Source: Papaver somniferum (Eukaryota; Streptophyta; Magnoliopsida; Ranunculales; Papaveraceae). Taken from it: a stretch of 64,000 bases of DNA. Under the pieces are notes generated by a model. The model was not told where the DNA came from and searched no databases. It saw nothing but the letters and a program-made list of their open reading frames with translations. The translations under genes were made by a program, and so were the position numbers. The stretch is from NCBI RefSeq assembly GCF_003573695.1, contig NC_039363.1, forward strand, positions 157,940,406 through 158,004,405, written 5' to 3'. This document shows positions 48,235-60,906 of this stretch, piece after piece (position 1 is the stretch's first letter; each line of letters opens with the position of its first letter).

Positions 48235-49000
48235 TAAACATAACATAAATACACATTAAGCATATATAAATTTGCATGGATAAATATCATATAAAGCCAC
48301 GCTGTGTCTATAGGTTCTCCGATGAACGACTCCCAATGTTACATGCGGACGGTCAACGTTACATCTGAACGGTCAATATTGCATCATCTTAAACGAGATC
48401 CAACGATTCCTAATACGACCACGTGGATCAAGGTAATTTTAAATTGGCGTGGCTAAATATCACATATAGCCACACTCTTGGGGCGTGTCTATAGGATATC
48501 CAATGAACGGCTCACAACGTTACATGTGGAAGGTGAAGGATGCATATAATTTAACGGTCAATATTGCATCATCTTAAATGAGATCCAACTATTTCTAATA
48601 CGGCCACGTGGATCAAGGTAATTGTAAATTGGCGTGGCTAAATATCACATATAGCCAAGCTATATGGGGCGTGTCTATACGATATCCAATGAACGGCTCA
48701 CAACATTACATGTGGACGGTGAAGGATGGATTTAATTTAACGGTCAATATTACATTATATTAAATGAGATCCAATGATTCCTAATACGGCCACGTGGATC
48801 AAGGTAATTGGAAATTGACGTGGCTAAATATCACATATAGCCACGCTCTATGGAGCGTGTCTATATGATATCCAATGAACGACTCACAAGGTTACTTGTG
48901 GATGGTATTCAACGGTTCCTAATACAACCACGTGGATGAAGGTAAGTGAAATTGGCGTGGATAAAACATAACATATGACCACGTTAAACCTATATGGCGT
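48235..49000 (+). repeat. Subterminal tandem repeats of about 185 bp
   Basis: The phrase ccacgtggatcaagg (or gatgaagg) recurs at about 48,419, 48,604, 48,790 and 48,929 (spacings about 185, 186, 139), each followed by an aaattggcgtggct-like word and cacatatagccac. Each unit carries a short inverted pair (gcgtggct / agccacg). Confidence 0.85.
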
Positions 49001-49019
49001 GTCTATCGGATAACCAATG

Positions 49020-49200
49020 GCTACGACAAAAAGTAATTTGCGTGTCTAAAGTGAACCAAATAGCCACGCCAAAAAGAAATTTGCGTGTGTATAGTGAATC
49101 AAATATCCACGCCAAAAGCAATTTGCGTGTCTATAGTGAACCAAATAGCCACGCCAAAACAATAAATCGTGTGTTTATAGAGTACCAATACTTAAGTTTT
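49020..49200 (+). repeat. Short tandem repeats of about 50 bp near the CACTA end
   Basis: About three copies of aatttgcgtgtctatagtgaa followed by ccaaatagccacgccaaaa lie in tandem. Reading frames across them only reflect the repeat. Confidence 0.8.
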
Positions 49201-49416
49201 TGGACACTAAATAGCAACACTTATATGGGTTTGGCGTGTTTATTTCATGCAGAAATAGACACGCATTGTAGACATGGTTATAAGCTACCTAAAACCATGC
49301 CATTTTACCTAAAACCATGCAAGCAGAAGCCACGCCAAGTCCAAACCAAAGTGGCGTGTCAAAACCCCTATTGACACGCCAATTTGGCATGGCAAAAGGG
49401 TCTGTTTGTACTAGTG

Positions 49417-50196
49417 AAGGTGAAGTACTGGTTTGGATGAAACCTTTCTCCTGCAATTATGACAGTTGTTTGTCGAGTTCCTTAAGTTCCGCCGGTGCCA
49501 TTCAATACAGTGTAACTGAAGTTGGGGCCGTCCCCGGAAGAAGATCAATTGTAAATTCCACTTCACGTTTCGGCGTTATCCCCGGTAAATCATCAGGAAA
49601 AACATCCACAAAATTCCTAACTATTGGAATTTCCTTAATGGTAACCCCACTAGACTTATTGTCACCATCTATATGAGCTAAGAAGTTAGGACTATGACAT
49701 AACTTTGATTTTCTACCACACAAATATATACTAGCAAGGATGTCAGAAGAATACCTTACATCATCAAAACAAAAGGATACATTATCCTCGGAAAGAAAAG
49801 TGATCCCCTTCTTATAACAATCCACTGATGCTCGATATTTCACAAGACAATCCATGCCTAAAATAACACCGAATGATGTCATTCCTAAGACAATAAGGTC
49901 TCCTGATATTTCTTGGTCACCAATCCTAACTATACAAGCCCGACAAATACGACCTAAACTAACACTTGCAACTGGTGTTATCACATGGAACATTTTCTCT
50001 AATGGTTCAAAATGCATACCCAAACTTAAAACAACCCGATCAGAGACAAATGGTTCAGAATGCATACCCAAACTTAAAACAACCCGATCAGAGACAAATG
50101 AATGTGTAGCACCCGGATCAATTAAAACTTTAACCCAAGAATTGAACAGAAGAAGTGTACCTTCTACTACTGCATTATCGGCGTCTCTCTTAGCCT
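49417..50196 (-). pseudogene. Ty3/gypsy pol fragment: aspartic protease and start of RT
   Basis: A minus-strand frame of 189 residues (49,502-50,071) contains a retropepsin-like region (GDLIVLGMTSFGVILGMDCL, then VKYRASVDCYKKGITF) and the lead-in to reverse transcriptase (IPIVRNFVDVFPDDLPGITP, REVEFTIDLLPGTAP). Downstream in another frame it continues MAPAELKELDKQLS then stop and KGFIQTSTSP, and breaks off at the CACTA end (49,416). It has a substitution of the usual Trp in GMDWL by Cys. A 50-bp stretch (ggttcagaatgcatacccaaac) is locally duplicated at about 50,006 and 50,049. Family: chromovirus/Tekay-like gypsy, by motif memory. Inactive. Confidence 0.8.
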
Positions 50197-51168
50197 CTAC
50201 TCTTGAAAACGCCTTTCCTTGTTAGTTAATAGGTGGTGCTGGTATCGCTTGATTAGGACTATTGTGTTGAGCGTTGTTACCACGGTTACTATGTCGAAAC
50301 CTTTGTCAGTTAAAAAGAGGACAATTCCTACGAAGATGTCCAGGCTTGTTGCACTCGTAACATTTCCTTTCTTGCACATTATTATTATAAAACACTTCGT
50401 ATCCTCTCTTCAGTGCATTCTATGGCCTTGGATTCTTAGGAGGCTCATTTCTATGGTTAAAGTTACTTCTCTTTCGATCATTTCCTTCTCGAAACTCTTT
50501 GTACGCTGCCTCAATAATCAACGCCCTCTCAAATATTTCATTACGACTCGTGAACATTTATTATGCAATCTTAAAATGAATGTCTGGAATCAACCTCTTT
50601 TGGTACTTAATTTTCTTCAAGTGCTCAGTTTTCACCATATCAGGAGCATATCGAGATAGCTCCTCGAACCTTATATCATAGTATAAAAAGGACAAGCCCT
50701 CCTTCTCCTGATCCAACTGTATGAATTCCATTATATTGGCATTTTTCAAATATACAGGAAAGAACTTTTGGAGGAAAAGTTTCTTGAATTCATTCCAATT
50801 AAGGTTTTGCATCCTTTCCTTGGTTTTAGTCACTGTCCACCAATGACCAGCAGCATCCTGAAGGTAATACGTAGCAATTTTAACTCAAAGATGATCCTCT
50901 ACCTCAAGCAATTCCATTCGTTTCTCCATTTCTAATAACCAGTTATAGGCATCCAAAGGATTTGTTGAATTCTTGAATGGTGTTGGTTATATTTATGAAA
51001 CTCATCGATCACCTTAAAATCATCGCGCACACGTGAAGTTGATGGAATTACCTTACCCACAAGTAAGATCGCAGTCATTTTTCGAATACCTTCAGCTAGC
51101 ACTTCAGTTCCATTTCCACCATTCTCAGTAGATTCATTGTTTACTTCAGGAGGTACATCTCCAGCCAT
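50197..51168 (-). pseudogene. Ty3/gypsy gag fragment with CCHC zinc knuckle
   Basis: The start MAGDVPPEVNNESTEN at 51,166-51,168 is followed, through frame breaks, by a Retrotrans_gag segment at 50,561-50,833 (NLNWNEFKKLFLQKFFPVYL, then EKEGLSFLYYDIRFEELSRY, then APDMVK) and then a zinc knuckle CYECNKPGHLRRNC encoded at about 50,328-50,372 (minus). The order gag, knuckle, protease, RT is the Ty3/gypsy order. It has several stops and shifts (for example after CPLFN), so it is decayed. Confidence 0.8.
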
Positions 51169-51388
51169 ATCCTATATAGGATATAACAAACGATTCAAAG
51201 AGATACCTATATATATAATTAACAGTTCCAAAGGGTTCAGTAAGAATCACACAACATCAAGTAACAATCAAGCTAACACTCCAAACAAACATAACAAGCA
51301 ATCAATCAAGCCAAACGATTCAAACAAACATGACAAGCAATATATCAAAGGGTTTTTATAAAAGATGTATCTAAGGTCCCATGTTAGA

Positions 51389-51406
51389 ACCTCTCTCTGA
51401 TACCCA
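51389..51406 (-). promoter_or_regulatory. Primer-binding site, initiator-Met-like
   Basis: The minus strand reads TGGGTATCAGAGAGAGGTTC, close to the tRNA-iMet-complementary TGGTATCAGAGC used by many plant gypsy and copia elements. It lies 2 nt downstream of the LTR end GGGGTGTTACA. Confidence 0.55.
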
Positions 51407-51408
51407 CT

Positions 51409-53666
51409 TGTAACACCCCAAAAGTCTGATCACAGATTAATTCAAATTTCGGTTGTTACAGGCGGGTATCGAAACTTAAATCTATTTCTTTCCCTTCCAT
51501 TTTATGCTCTCATTTTGTCAAACCCTCCTTAATTAATATCACTAAATTTTTTATAACCACCTGACAAGTCTTAGTCTTCAAAAGCACAAAATAACAACAA
51601 AGTTAGATAATATACAGTAAAAATATGGGAAACAAATGTCGCAGAAATGAGTCCCAGGTAGTCCTCCCTTGGAAAGACTCCACAGACCTCATTAAGAGTC
51701 CAAATCCAGATATTGATCCCAATTTTAAAAGTATACAAACCCAGATTTCAAATGCACTTGAAAAATCTAAATTCCGAGATCATTTGGTCTGCGAAATGGG
51801 TGTGCTAAGATGGTCATAAAACTGCGAACCTGCAGGTTCCAGATCTGTTCTGCTGGACATTGAAGGCCAGAAATCCTAAATGATAATTCGAAACACTAAT
51901 CCCTTTGAATCCATTAGACAAGACATAGATGAACGTTTTTATTTAAGAAGGTGTCGCCTAAATCCTTACCTATTGATGTCAGTTTCGCAGTCAACAGGTT
52001 GCAGAAAAATATGTCAGAAAAAATGGATTTTCAACATTAAGTTTTAAATAAAGCTTTCAAAGCCAATCACCATTCATCATAAAATCTTTTCATATGTATA
52101 ACAGAAAATTCAAGGATATTATTTCATGTGTATAAGTCTCCCACATTTATTTTCTCAAAAAAAAAACATCAAAATACAGGGAAATGAAATAAGAAGCAAT
52201 GCACGTTTAAAATAAAGACTCCTCATTTGTTTCACCGTTCGATAAAATCTACAAAACGTCAATTGGGGTGAGATGACGGCTTAATATGCTTACGTTCCCA
52301 TCCTAAAAAAGATGTGAAATAAATCTAAGCAAAAGCACAGGGGGTTAAATATAAAGAGACAACGATAGAACTTTGAATAGTAATGGTATATTCAAGAAAT
52401 AAAATTCGCAATAACAATGAAGTTTTCAGCAAATCCATTCATTTAGATTTTGACACATTGAGTCCACGACACGAAAACCTTGGTTCTTACACCCACCTAT
52501 CGTTTTCCGGCACGGACAACCGCCGTCGATGGTCGGGAAGCTACGTTCCCATGTGGATCATTATCCATTTCACTATATTGGGGATCATTACCCGATGCAA
52601 GATGGAACGATGTTCCAACTAACAGAAGACATGAATTCAACCAGTTTTCTTAAGAAATTTCATTTGCATTCACATCAAGTATAGTTCAATCACAAAAGAA
52701 TCTCAACTGGTTTCTTTATCAAAAGACACAAACAAGAAAAGAATTTGACGACAAGAAGAATATTTATGCATATGGAATTCATTTTCATATTAAAAATCAA
52801 CAACTTTAGTAGTTGAAATTAACATTTCCAGACCACAAATAAATAAGATATGCTATTATTATGAACTGACACAGAGAGGTGTAAGTTAACAGTGGATTCA
52901 CTAGTTCATGAAAAAGAAGTTGGGGGTTCTAAGAAGCATCTCCACAAGAACTTTCCAGTTCCAAACAATATTGAACACAATCATTTCGACACCCTATTTT
53001 TTCCTCCACAATAACAAGACAATTTCATATAAAAACTTATGATAACAAAACAAGTAATTCAATTTGAAGGAGCAATTCTATAACAACACAAACACAAATC
53101 AGGGAATTCTAAATTGGGAAGAAATAACATTAAAGTAATAGGAAATTTCCCAAACAGAATGAGTAGTAAACCTAACTCAAATTAGCTCAATCCTAACACT
53201 TTTCCCTAGAACTCTTCTCATGCCCTAGCTTTAGCTCTAGGAAAATCTCTGATTTATAATTCATACGTTTGATTTCAATTCCCATTTTTTCATCTTCCAT
53301 AAGTAATAAAATCCATTTTATCTCCATTTATTTTATGTTCATAAATTCCCTTGTAAACATATGTTTCATGTTCTTAAACTCCTTGTAAACTGGGTGATTA
53401 TTTCCACCCAACCTACCACCTCTAGAAGGGTGTACAAAACTATTTAAGTTTGAAGCCTTAAAAACGCAAGTCTAAACTACTGTGTTGTTCTAAGAAAAAA
53501 TGTTATTTATCGACAAGATAGAAATAACAAATGTGTAACTATCCTAATCCTATCAATGAACATTAGACATAACAAACAGAATGATAAGACTAAACCTTTA
53601 TATTTAGTCTTAATTCAACAACGAATAACGGATTATCGAACTCGGGTTGGAACCCGACCCGAAACA
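51409..53666 (-). repeat. Probable 5' LTR of the decayed gypsy element (about 2.26 kb)
   Basis: On the minus strand the inner end is GGGGTGTTACA at 51,409, next to the PBS, a typical end for gypsy LTRs. The outer end is proposed at 53,666 (TGTTTCGGGTCGGG), where TG starts a compositionally GC-richer piece. There is no second LTR in the window for comparison, so the outer border is uncertain. No gene is supported inside; a conserved-looking GC-rich part lies at 52,460-52,620. Confidence 0.45.
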
Positions 53667-54076
53667 CTACAAAATAGGCATACAAAAATGTAGGGTATCA
53701 TAGTTTTTGTGTGGGTTGCGAGTGGTGATTATGTTTGCAAAATAAAGAATGAAGCTGTAAGTTTGCTAATACACTATATATTAGTCGTATTATGCTGCCT
53801 ATTAAGTTCGTATGTTGTTGTTGTTCTTCTTCTTTTGAGAATGGTTAGTGGTATGAATCGTTATTTAACCTTTTCTTCTGGAATCTCAATTATGAGTACC
53901 TTTAAAGATCAATGCTCAGCGAATGGAAATGCATTGAAACCAAGGGTTCCATATCCTTTGCGACATGCAAGCAAAGATAATCAGACCATAGCTGAGAAAT
54001 CCAACAATTCAACATTTTTGTATTCAAGAGGCTTGTTAAATTATTTACCAGCTGCTTTTGAATTTGGAGAAATTTA
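53667..54076 (+). other. Coding-like fragment, unknown, 5' of a Stowaway MITE
   Basis: A plus-strand frame at 53,709-54,272 (187 residues) contains a hydrophobic stretch and then a moderately polar part (FKDQCSANGNALKPRVPYPL, then LRHASKDNQTIAEKSNNST). From 54,077 on the frame is only MITE sequence. The first part might be a gene fragment with an intron; I do not recognise a family. Confidence 0.3.
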
Positions 54077-54338
54077 CTCCCTCCGTTCCATTTTAGATAA
54101 TGTTTATGGAGTTTTCACGCAGATTAAAAAATGGAGAGAGATAGAAATATTTTCCATCTATACCCTTGAGAAAAGTCTTCAAACATTAATTACTATTAGT
54201 GCACTTAAAAATAAACTTAAAGATCCAAGACAAAATGTTAGGATGTTATTGAAATTTTGTGAAAAAATATGAAAACCTTCAAGTATTGTGGAACAAAAAA
54301 ATAATCCTAAAACATGGTCTAAAATGGGACGAAGGGAG
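54077..54338. mobile_element. Stowaway-like MITE, 262 bp
   Basis: The termini CTCCCTCCGTTCCATTTTAG and, reverse-complemented, CTCCCTTCGTCCCATTTTAG are the Stowaway/Tc1-mariner MITE signature. TA dinucleotides flank both sides (54,075-54,076 and 54,339-54,340), the expected target duplication. The interior is A/T-rich and non-coding. Confidence 0.9.
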
Positions 54339-54340
54339 TA

Positions 54341-55482
54341 TTAAGATTTTTTATAGAGAGAATCTTTTGGTATCTTTCAAGTGAAATGCTTTGTGGGAAA
54401 ATTTAAGAGTCAAATTGGTTGCCATTAAATGTTTGTCCTAATTACCAATCTTTTGGTGAAATATTTTAAGATATAATTGTAATCCCGTTGCTAGCAATTA
54501 CTCTTCAGCTAAGCATTTATGTGACATTAATGCCACAATTCCTTCCTATTGGAAGCCATCTTGTTTTTGAACCCTTGATTTTTAGAGCAGTTTTATCTCC
54601 AATGCCTGCAACCGTTGGTGATAAGAACTGACTAAAAGAAGCCAGATTCATCAATTGTATACCGAATTTTTCTCTCCCTTCTACACTTGATCTGTACAAT
54701 CGCAAACCAAATCATATTGCTTATATGGGATATCTATGCTTATAAAACATAAGAGTTTAATGTGTCACGCAACGGTTGAGATACATCCATTTTTCTCACT
54801 AGTGGCCATGATCTTCCCCTCCCCTCTCAGTTCAATCTAAATTTGGCCGATCCAGTGGCTAACACTGCTTTGTGTCCCACCTCATCCGGTGGCAGTAGTA
54901 AATGCTCGGTAAACATTCTAATTGTGGGCTATAAACTCTAAGAATGATTAAATATTCTCCTTTGACTTTCGTAACAGCAGAATAAATTCCCAATCTATGT
55001 ATTTTCGATTCAGTCTTTCTGTTAAACCTTCCATCTTCCGGAAAAATACCCACTCGACTACCAATAATTTGGTTTCCATTATATACTTAGGGTTTTAGTA
55101 ACCATTAATTTCTTTTTTAACTGCTTAATTTCCCTTTCAACCATTATTTATTAGGTCCCTAATCGTCTCATCGCGTTACTGCAATTGTTATTGATTTTTT
55201 TCTACCAACCTAAGGACGATTCAGGCCCTCTATCTTCTTCATCTTTCTCTTATCGATTTTCTGACAGACATTACGAACAAACAACAAAAAAACAAAACGC
55301 TCAACCCACCTTTAATAGCTTCACCCTATCTAATGTCTCATAACATTCGAGAAAAGCATACATTTCAGCATCTGAACATGTAAGTATGCTCCCTTCATGT
55401 TAATTCGTTTCTCGTTCATGTTAATTTTGTGTCATAGAATTTTCATGTTGTTTGTATCATCAGACCTTAGAACTCCATTATT
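54341..55482. other. Region without confident gene; weak minus-strand coding signals
   Basis: Two short minus-strand frames, 54,517-54,705 and 54,859-55,053 (MGIFPEDGRFNRKTESKIHR, then YSAVTKVKGEYLIILRVYSP), look less random than their surroundings and may be remnants of one decayed gene. I cannot assign a family. From 55,080 to 55,482 nothing is supported. Confidence 0.3.
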
Positions 55483-55487
55483 GATAC

Positions 55488-57847
55488 TGAAAAGGCGGGG
55501 GTCTAACAACACCACCCAATATTTCGCTTAGCAATCTGTATGGACAAAGTCGAATATACTTTTAGGAGAATCAACAAGACTCAATCAATTAAAAGTATAT
55601 CAACGAGTTTATATCTCTCTTCTTGATTTGATTTACTCAAGCAAGAACTGCAAGTTCTAATCAAATACAAGGAATAACTTGGATGGTACCAAAGACCAAT
55701 ATCCAAGGATCAATCAATGACAATCAACAACCAAAGGTTGGATTACTCTAATTGATGATCTAACACACAACCTGTATTATTTCAATTATAAAGATAAACC
55801 AATATAATGCAGAAATAGAAATAACACAGACACCAAAAATTTTGTTAAGGAGAAAACTGCAAATGCAGAAAACCCCGTGACCTAGTCCAGATTGAACACA
55901 CACTGTATATTAAGCCGCTACAGACACTAGCCTACTCCAAGCTAACTTCGGACTGGACTGTAGTTGAACCCCAATCCGTCTCCTACTGATCCAAGGTACA
56001 GTTGTACTCCCTACGCCTCTGATCCCAGCAAGATACTGCGCACTTGATTCCCATAGCTGATCTCACCCACAACTAAGAGTTGCTACGACCCGAAATCGCA
56101 GGCTTTGACAATAAACAAATCTGTCTCATACAGACAAGTCTATCAAAGGATCAATCTATCTCCCACAGATAAACCCTAAAAGGTTTTGTTCCGTCTTTTG
56201 ATAATAATCAAGGTGAACAGGAACCAATTGATAATCAGGTCTTATATTCCCGAAGAACAGCTTAGAGTTATCAATCACCTCACAACAATCTTAATCGTAT
56301 GGTAGCGAAACAAGATGTTGCGGAATCACAAAAAATGAGACGAATATGTTTGTGATTACTTTTTATATCTTGCATATCGGAGATATCAATCTCAAGCCAA
56401 TCAATCTGATTGTACTCGTACGATAGAAGATGCAAGATCAGATCACACAATTAAGATAAAAGTAGTATTGGTCTGGCTTCATAATCCCAATGAAGTCTTT
56501 AAGTCGTTAACCTGGTTTTAGAAGAAGAAAACCAAAGGCTAAAGGAGAACCGACTATAGCACGCAAACTAGTATCACACGTAAGGTGTGGGGATTAGTTT
56601 TGCACAGATACTAGAGTTCCCCTTATATAGTCTTTCAAATCAGGGTTTGCAATTAATTTACCTTGGTAACAAAGCAATCAATATGCACCGTTAGATGAAA
56701 ACTTGATTTAGATTCAAGCTAATATTTCTCAACCGTTAGATCGAAAACTTAGCTTGTTACACACACTTGACAATGCACGCTTCTAGGTTTGTTAACCGTA
56801 CCCAAACATATGCACTTGTTGGTTCAACAATAGTTAACCAAAAGGTTAGCCATATGAGCATTCCATATCAACCACGTTCTTCTTCACCATAACTAGTTCA
56901 AATGACTTCAAATGAACTAGTTAGAGAGTTGTTCAATTGCAAGGAAATCTCATGTACTACACAAGACACAATTGAAGCAAAGATGATTTGATTCACTTGA
57001 ATCGGTTCATGAACTTTTATAGCCACGGTTTGCAAACTGCATTCCTTAGTCTTTTTAAGTTTAAGTTCAGAAATCATCTTCAGATATATAACCTTCTCAA
57101 GGTCACAGACTAGGTTCGCGGACTTAAGTTACCGGGCAGAGTTTACAAACTCCAGCAAAAATTCTCGGGTATGAGAACTTCGCCAGTTCGCGGACTTGGC
57201 TCACGCCATTCTTCCGGTTCTCTTGATCAAAAAAGTTCGCAAACTTTGGTTCAAGGAATAGGACTTATACATAAATGTGTTTCCACAACAATGCTTATGT
57301 CCACCAATGGTTATGTAATCTAACCTCTCATTTCAATCATTGAAACATTCTTAGAGGACGTTATATAGTTGTTACACCATTTCTCGTCAAAGCAATTTTC
57401 AAGATGATTGAAACATATTATGAATTTCATCACATGGTAAAGATAAACTTGATCGAAGCGAAAAGCTTACCAACACACATTTCGAGATATAGATAGTCGA
57501 GGTATACTCGGCTCGAAATACCAAATGTGTATAACCCAAGTCTATATGTATAGCATACGACTTCTTGTCTCAAAGAGTAGGAGATAGAGTCAAAAGATTT
57601 TTGAGTGATAGATAAGTTCAAGTCTTCACATACCTTTTTGTCGAGAAGTTCCACCGGTTCCTTCAGTAGTTCTTCTACTTGTATGATGAATCGCCATGAA
57701 GTCGTTGAGCTCAACTACACTTTCTATCCTTGTCCAAGACTTAGCTACAATAGATTAGAAATCAAGACTTATAGTTTTGATCACTAACATTGACAAACAT
57801 GCTTGAGATAGCAACACATGCAAGTTCGACCGAGCAATACTCTAACA
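55488..57847 (-). mobile_element. Solo LTR, 2360 bp, with GATAC target duplication
   Basis: The plus strand begins TGAAAAGGCGGGGG and ends CTCTAACA, so on the minus strand it is TGTTAGAGTATTGC to CCGCCTTTTCA (TG to CA). GATAC occurs immediately on both sides (55,483-55,487 and 57,848-57,852). No PBS, coding region or second LTR adjoins it, so it is a solo LTR left by LTR-LTR recombination. The internal text (aagccgctacagacactagcc) resembles long copia LTRs of the SIRE/Maximus type, by memory. The open frame at 57,430-57,714 is LTR sequence, not a gene. Confidence 0.85.
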
Positions 57848-57852
57848 GATAC

Positions 57853-60354
57853 TACGTAATATTTGATCTCTGACATAGCGAAAACATTATTTACTCTTTC
57901 TTTTTCTGATGTCGTTTATGTAAAATTTTATATCAGCATCTTCTTTGTGGATTTTAATTTACATCTACGGCATTCCAATCAATCCCGTGTTTTTATTATG
58001 AATCTGATGAATTTAATTTCCACATGTTTGTAGATACCAAAAAAGATAAGAAGCATGGCATCACTGATGACTTGCAAACACTCAAAGGTAGGAACCTCGG
58101 CTACTCAGGATAACTTCAAGAGCCTACTCTCACTTTGACGAAGGAAAATCAAACCTGTTTGGGTTACTAGGAAATGGTAAGGGTTAGACTTTACCAATGA
58201 TGTTACCAGTGTCATCAAGGTTATTGTTGATGAGCAGGTAGCAACCCATCTTTTTTCCCCCATTGAATTTAGATTTATGCTTCCAATTCTTTTATTCTAA
58301 AACATTCCCCGATACAAGGAGAAGCGTTACATGCCATCATACCCAAGATTCTTATCTGGAAGTTTGATAAGAAGATATGAGAGGATGGTTTAAATTGATC
58401 AAGAACAATAACAGTTGAGCGTGTGGTAAGTCTGAATTAAAATGTACTTCTGCTTTATGTTCTCTTTCCAGCAAATAATATGCGAGATCTTCTTGCTCGG
58501 AGAAAAGTAAGCAGAGAGAAATATAAATAGTCTTTTCACGCAGTTGAGAATATCTTCTAACATTTTTAATTTTTTAGGTTATGTTGGTATATTTCAGTTG
58601 AGCTTGTTGGATTTGTTTCAATCTTTGCATGTTGCAGGTTGCAGGGTATTCAAAGGATGAAATATAAGTTGAGACACCAGTAACTAATAGTGATACAGGA
58701 AGCACTAAAACTTTTATCTATTTTTATTACTCGTACTCACGTTGTTACTACTGGTACTGTATGTTTCAACATGGACATTCACATAGGCTCTAAATTGTTT
58801 TAGCCAATGCAACTGTCTCAGTCTATATGGCGTCTCTCATCTAATGTACTCTAGAAAAAACCTGTATTACAATTAGGTTATAAGGTTTGTCGTTGAAATT
58901 CTTCTTTTTCTTTTTAATATAAATTTTATCTAACATAATGGCTTCGTTCATAGACCTTACTCACTTAAATTAGTTTTACTTTTCTTTTATACAAATTTTT
59001 ACCTTATAGTGTCTCTTCTTCATATTTAGTTTGTAGCTTCCAAGGCACTTAGGCTGATCAATTCAGTAATTTAACTATGACTAGCTATCTTCATGTGCAG
59101 GTTCGTGCCATTTGATGCACTTAATTATTTCCAGATACCAACTTGGTTTACTTTCTTTTGGTTTGATTGCTTTTAACCAAGGGTTAGCAGCTTACAATAA
59201 ATGAGCTGGGCGATTGATATCGATGTCTGCGTTAAAGCACCATTACTCAAATGAGTCTTTTTTAATGTCAAACATCAAGCTAGATGTTTCTTCTTGCAAA
59301 AAAATAAGATAGCACCCTAGGGCGATACCATTTTTTTAAAGGGTTCTTTTTGTAAAATTCTCATTCTCTAATCTTGCAAAAAAATAAATAAGTGGCGACT
59401 TATGTTCAGCTGATATTTGAAAGTACAGTCCGATACATGACCTAATTCCAGATCCTTGCTGTTTTAGTTTTAAGTTGGTGAACAAATGACTTTTGCTTCA
59501 AAGATATGAAGTTCTGAACTGGCTTACTTGCTTTTAAGTTCTTTGTAGTGTATTTTGTACATTATGTTAGATTTGTCCAAACCATTACTGTTTTTTTTTG
59601 ACAAGATTCGAAAGTTGCCTCCCACCTAGACGGATAGAGTGCCATGGTTGTAATTTACTTTTATATATTTATATAAACCTTTGGGACTCAAATTTTTTTT
59701 TTTGCTAAGTTTTGGGACTCAACTACATAGATACTATGGCAGGAGCAAAGATTATTCACTTACTGAACTTTATCTTGCTTTAGATAATGTTCAACTGCCT
59801 AATGACTAATACAACAAAGTTTTTGCCATGTTTTGAAAAGTAAATTGAGGTGCCTATCAGGGATTTAGGGTAACATCCTTTAATTGATTGCAATTAGACG
59901 AGAAAAATTTGAATCAGATAAAATCTTAATGGGGATGAGTCGAGGAAAACAATATTGGTAATTATTTGGAATTTATTTTATGAGGCCTTGCTGCTATGAA
60001 CTTATATATTTTCAATTCGCTAGGAGTTACTCACCCTTTTATAAAAGCAGAATTGTGTAAAAAGTGGAGCTGCCATATTCTATTATATACAGAGATCACC
60101 ATAATAACATTAAAGGTGGGTACCTATTTCTTGCATGGGCCCTGCAAGAAATGGACTGGAAAATTGAATGAGAGTAATTTTCTTATAAACCTATCACGTA
60201 AGTGTGAAAGTACTTTTCAAGCCTGATTGTGGCTTCTATGCTAAATGGTTTTGGAAACAAAACTTGGATGATAATGTACTGTATACTTTTCTAAAGGGAT
60301 CACCTATTCATTTTTTACCCCATTATATTAAGTTTTGGATACCAAAGATGAGGA
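57853..60354. other. Intergenic, no supported gene
   Basis: The 2.5 kb contain only short open frames and many T-rich tracts. Between 58,030 and 58,450 some phrases (caatgatgttaccagtgtcatcaag) could be old coding sequence, but I cannot build an ORF. A perfect 10-bp inverted repeat lies at 60,126-60,152. Confidence 0.4.
60126..60152. repeat. Perfect 10-bp hairpin with 7-nt loop
   Basis: The arms atttcttgca and tgcaagaaat surround the loop tgggccc. It is not followed by a T-tract of Pol III terminator length, and it is not obviously part of a transposon end. Confidence 0.8.
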
Positions 60355-60359
60355 GAATT

Positions 60360-60894
60360 TGTCAGGATTTTCTAGGGAATCACTGACAACCGCGGAATAA
60401 AGATCTTGAGATATTATGATGAATAATAAGTAAACCAAGCACAAGCAACTATGAAAATACGAGAAAGATAAATCAACTCACAAGACACAAGATTTATAAT
60501 GGTTCGACCAATACATACAACGTGTATATATTGTCTACGTCCACTTTGAGCCGCACCAACTCAAATCCATTATGAAGAAAAGCGATTACAACGTCGTGTG
60601 AATCCCAAAAAACCCTTGGTTACACTGCAAAAATTACCTGAGACGATAACCTTGTCTCTTGTTCCTCATCAATATGCTCTCACAACGAAATCCTAGCTTT
60701 ATCCCTAAAAGCTATACAATAAATATCTCATCGATCTCTTAATCGTTTTCTACACAATATAATTCTACAAGGCCTAATTACCTATTTATATAGGTTACAA
60801 AATTGGGCACCAAGAACCCTAGCCGGTTTAGGAAACTCCTTCCCTAAACCACGGCTAACTTTAGGAAATAATAATTAGTCTTCAATAACTAACA
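60360..60894 (-). repeat. Copia LTR, 535 bp
   Basis: On the minus strand it starts TGTTAGTTATTG at 60,894, directly after the polypurine tract AAAGTGGGAGAT (60,895-60,906), and ends CCTGACA at 60,360. A TATA-like ctatataaatag (minus) is present at about 60,782-60,793. GAATT borders its outer end. Confidence 0.85.
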
Positions 60895-60906
60895 ATCTCC
60901 CACTTT
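60895..60906 (-). promoter_or_regulatory. Polypurine tract of the copia element
   Basis: Minus strand AAAGTGGGAGAT lies directly in front of the LTR start. It marks plus-strand priming in copia elements and confirms the leftward orientation. Confidence 0.75.

Larger units (their letters stand above)
48011..49416 (-). mobile_element. End of a CACTA (En/Spm) DNA transposon with subterminal repeats
   Basis: On the minus strand the sequence starts CACTAGTACAAACAGACCC at 49,416, the classical CACTA terminus. Behind it lie many copies of the inverted words GGCGTGTC/GACACGCC and GGCGTGGC/GCCACGCC, as expected for subterminal transposase-binding repeats. The left limit is uncertain: no second CACTA terminus is seen before the duplicated gene at 48.0 kb. 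There is no transposase ORF, so it is a non-autonomous or truncated element. It interrupts a gypsy RT frame right at 49,417. Confidence 0.7.

Noticed and set aside
48994..49374. Plus-strand frame of 126 codons
   Set aside because: Its repeated motifs are the translated subterminal repeats of the CACTA element.
57430..57714. 94-codon minus-strand frame as a gene
   Set aside because: It lies entirely inside the solo LTR.
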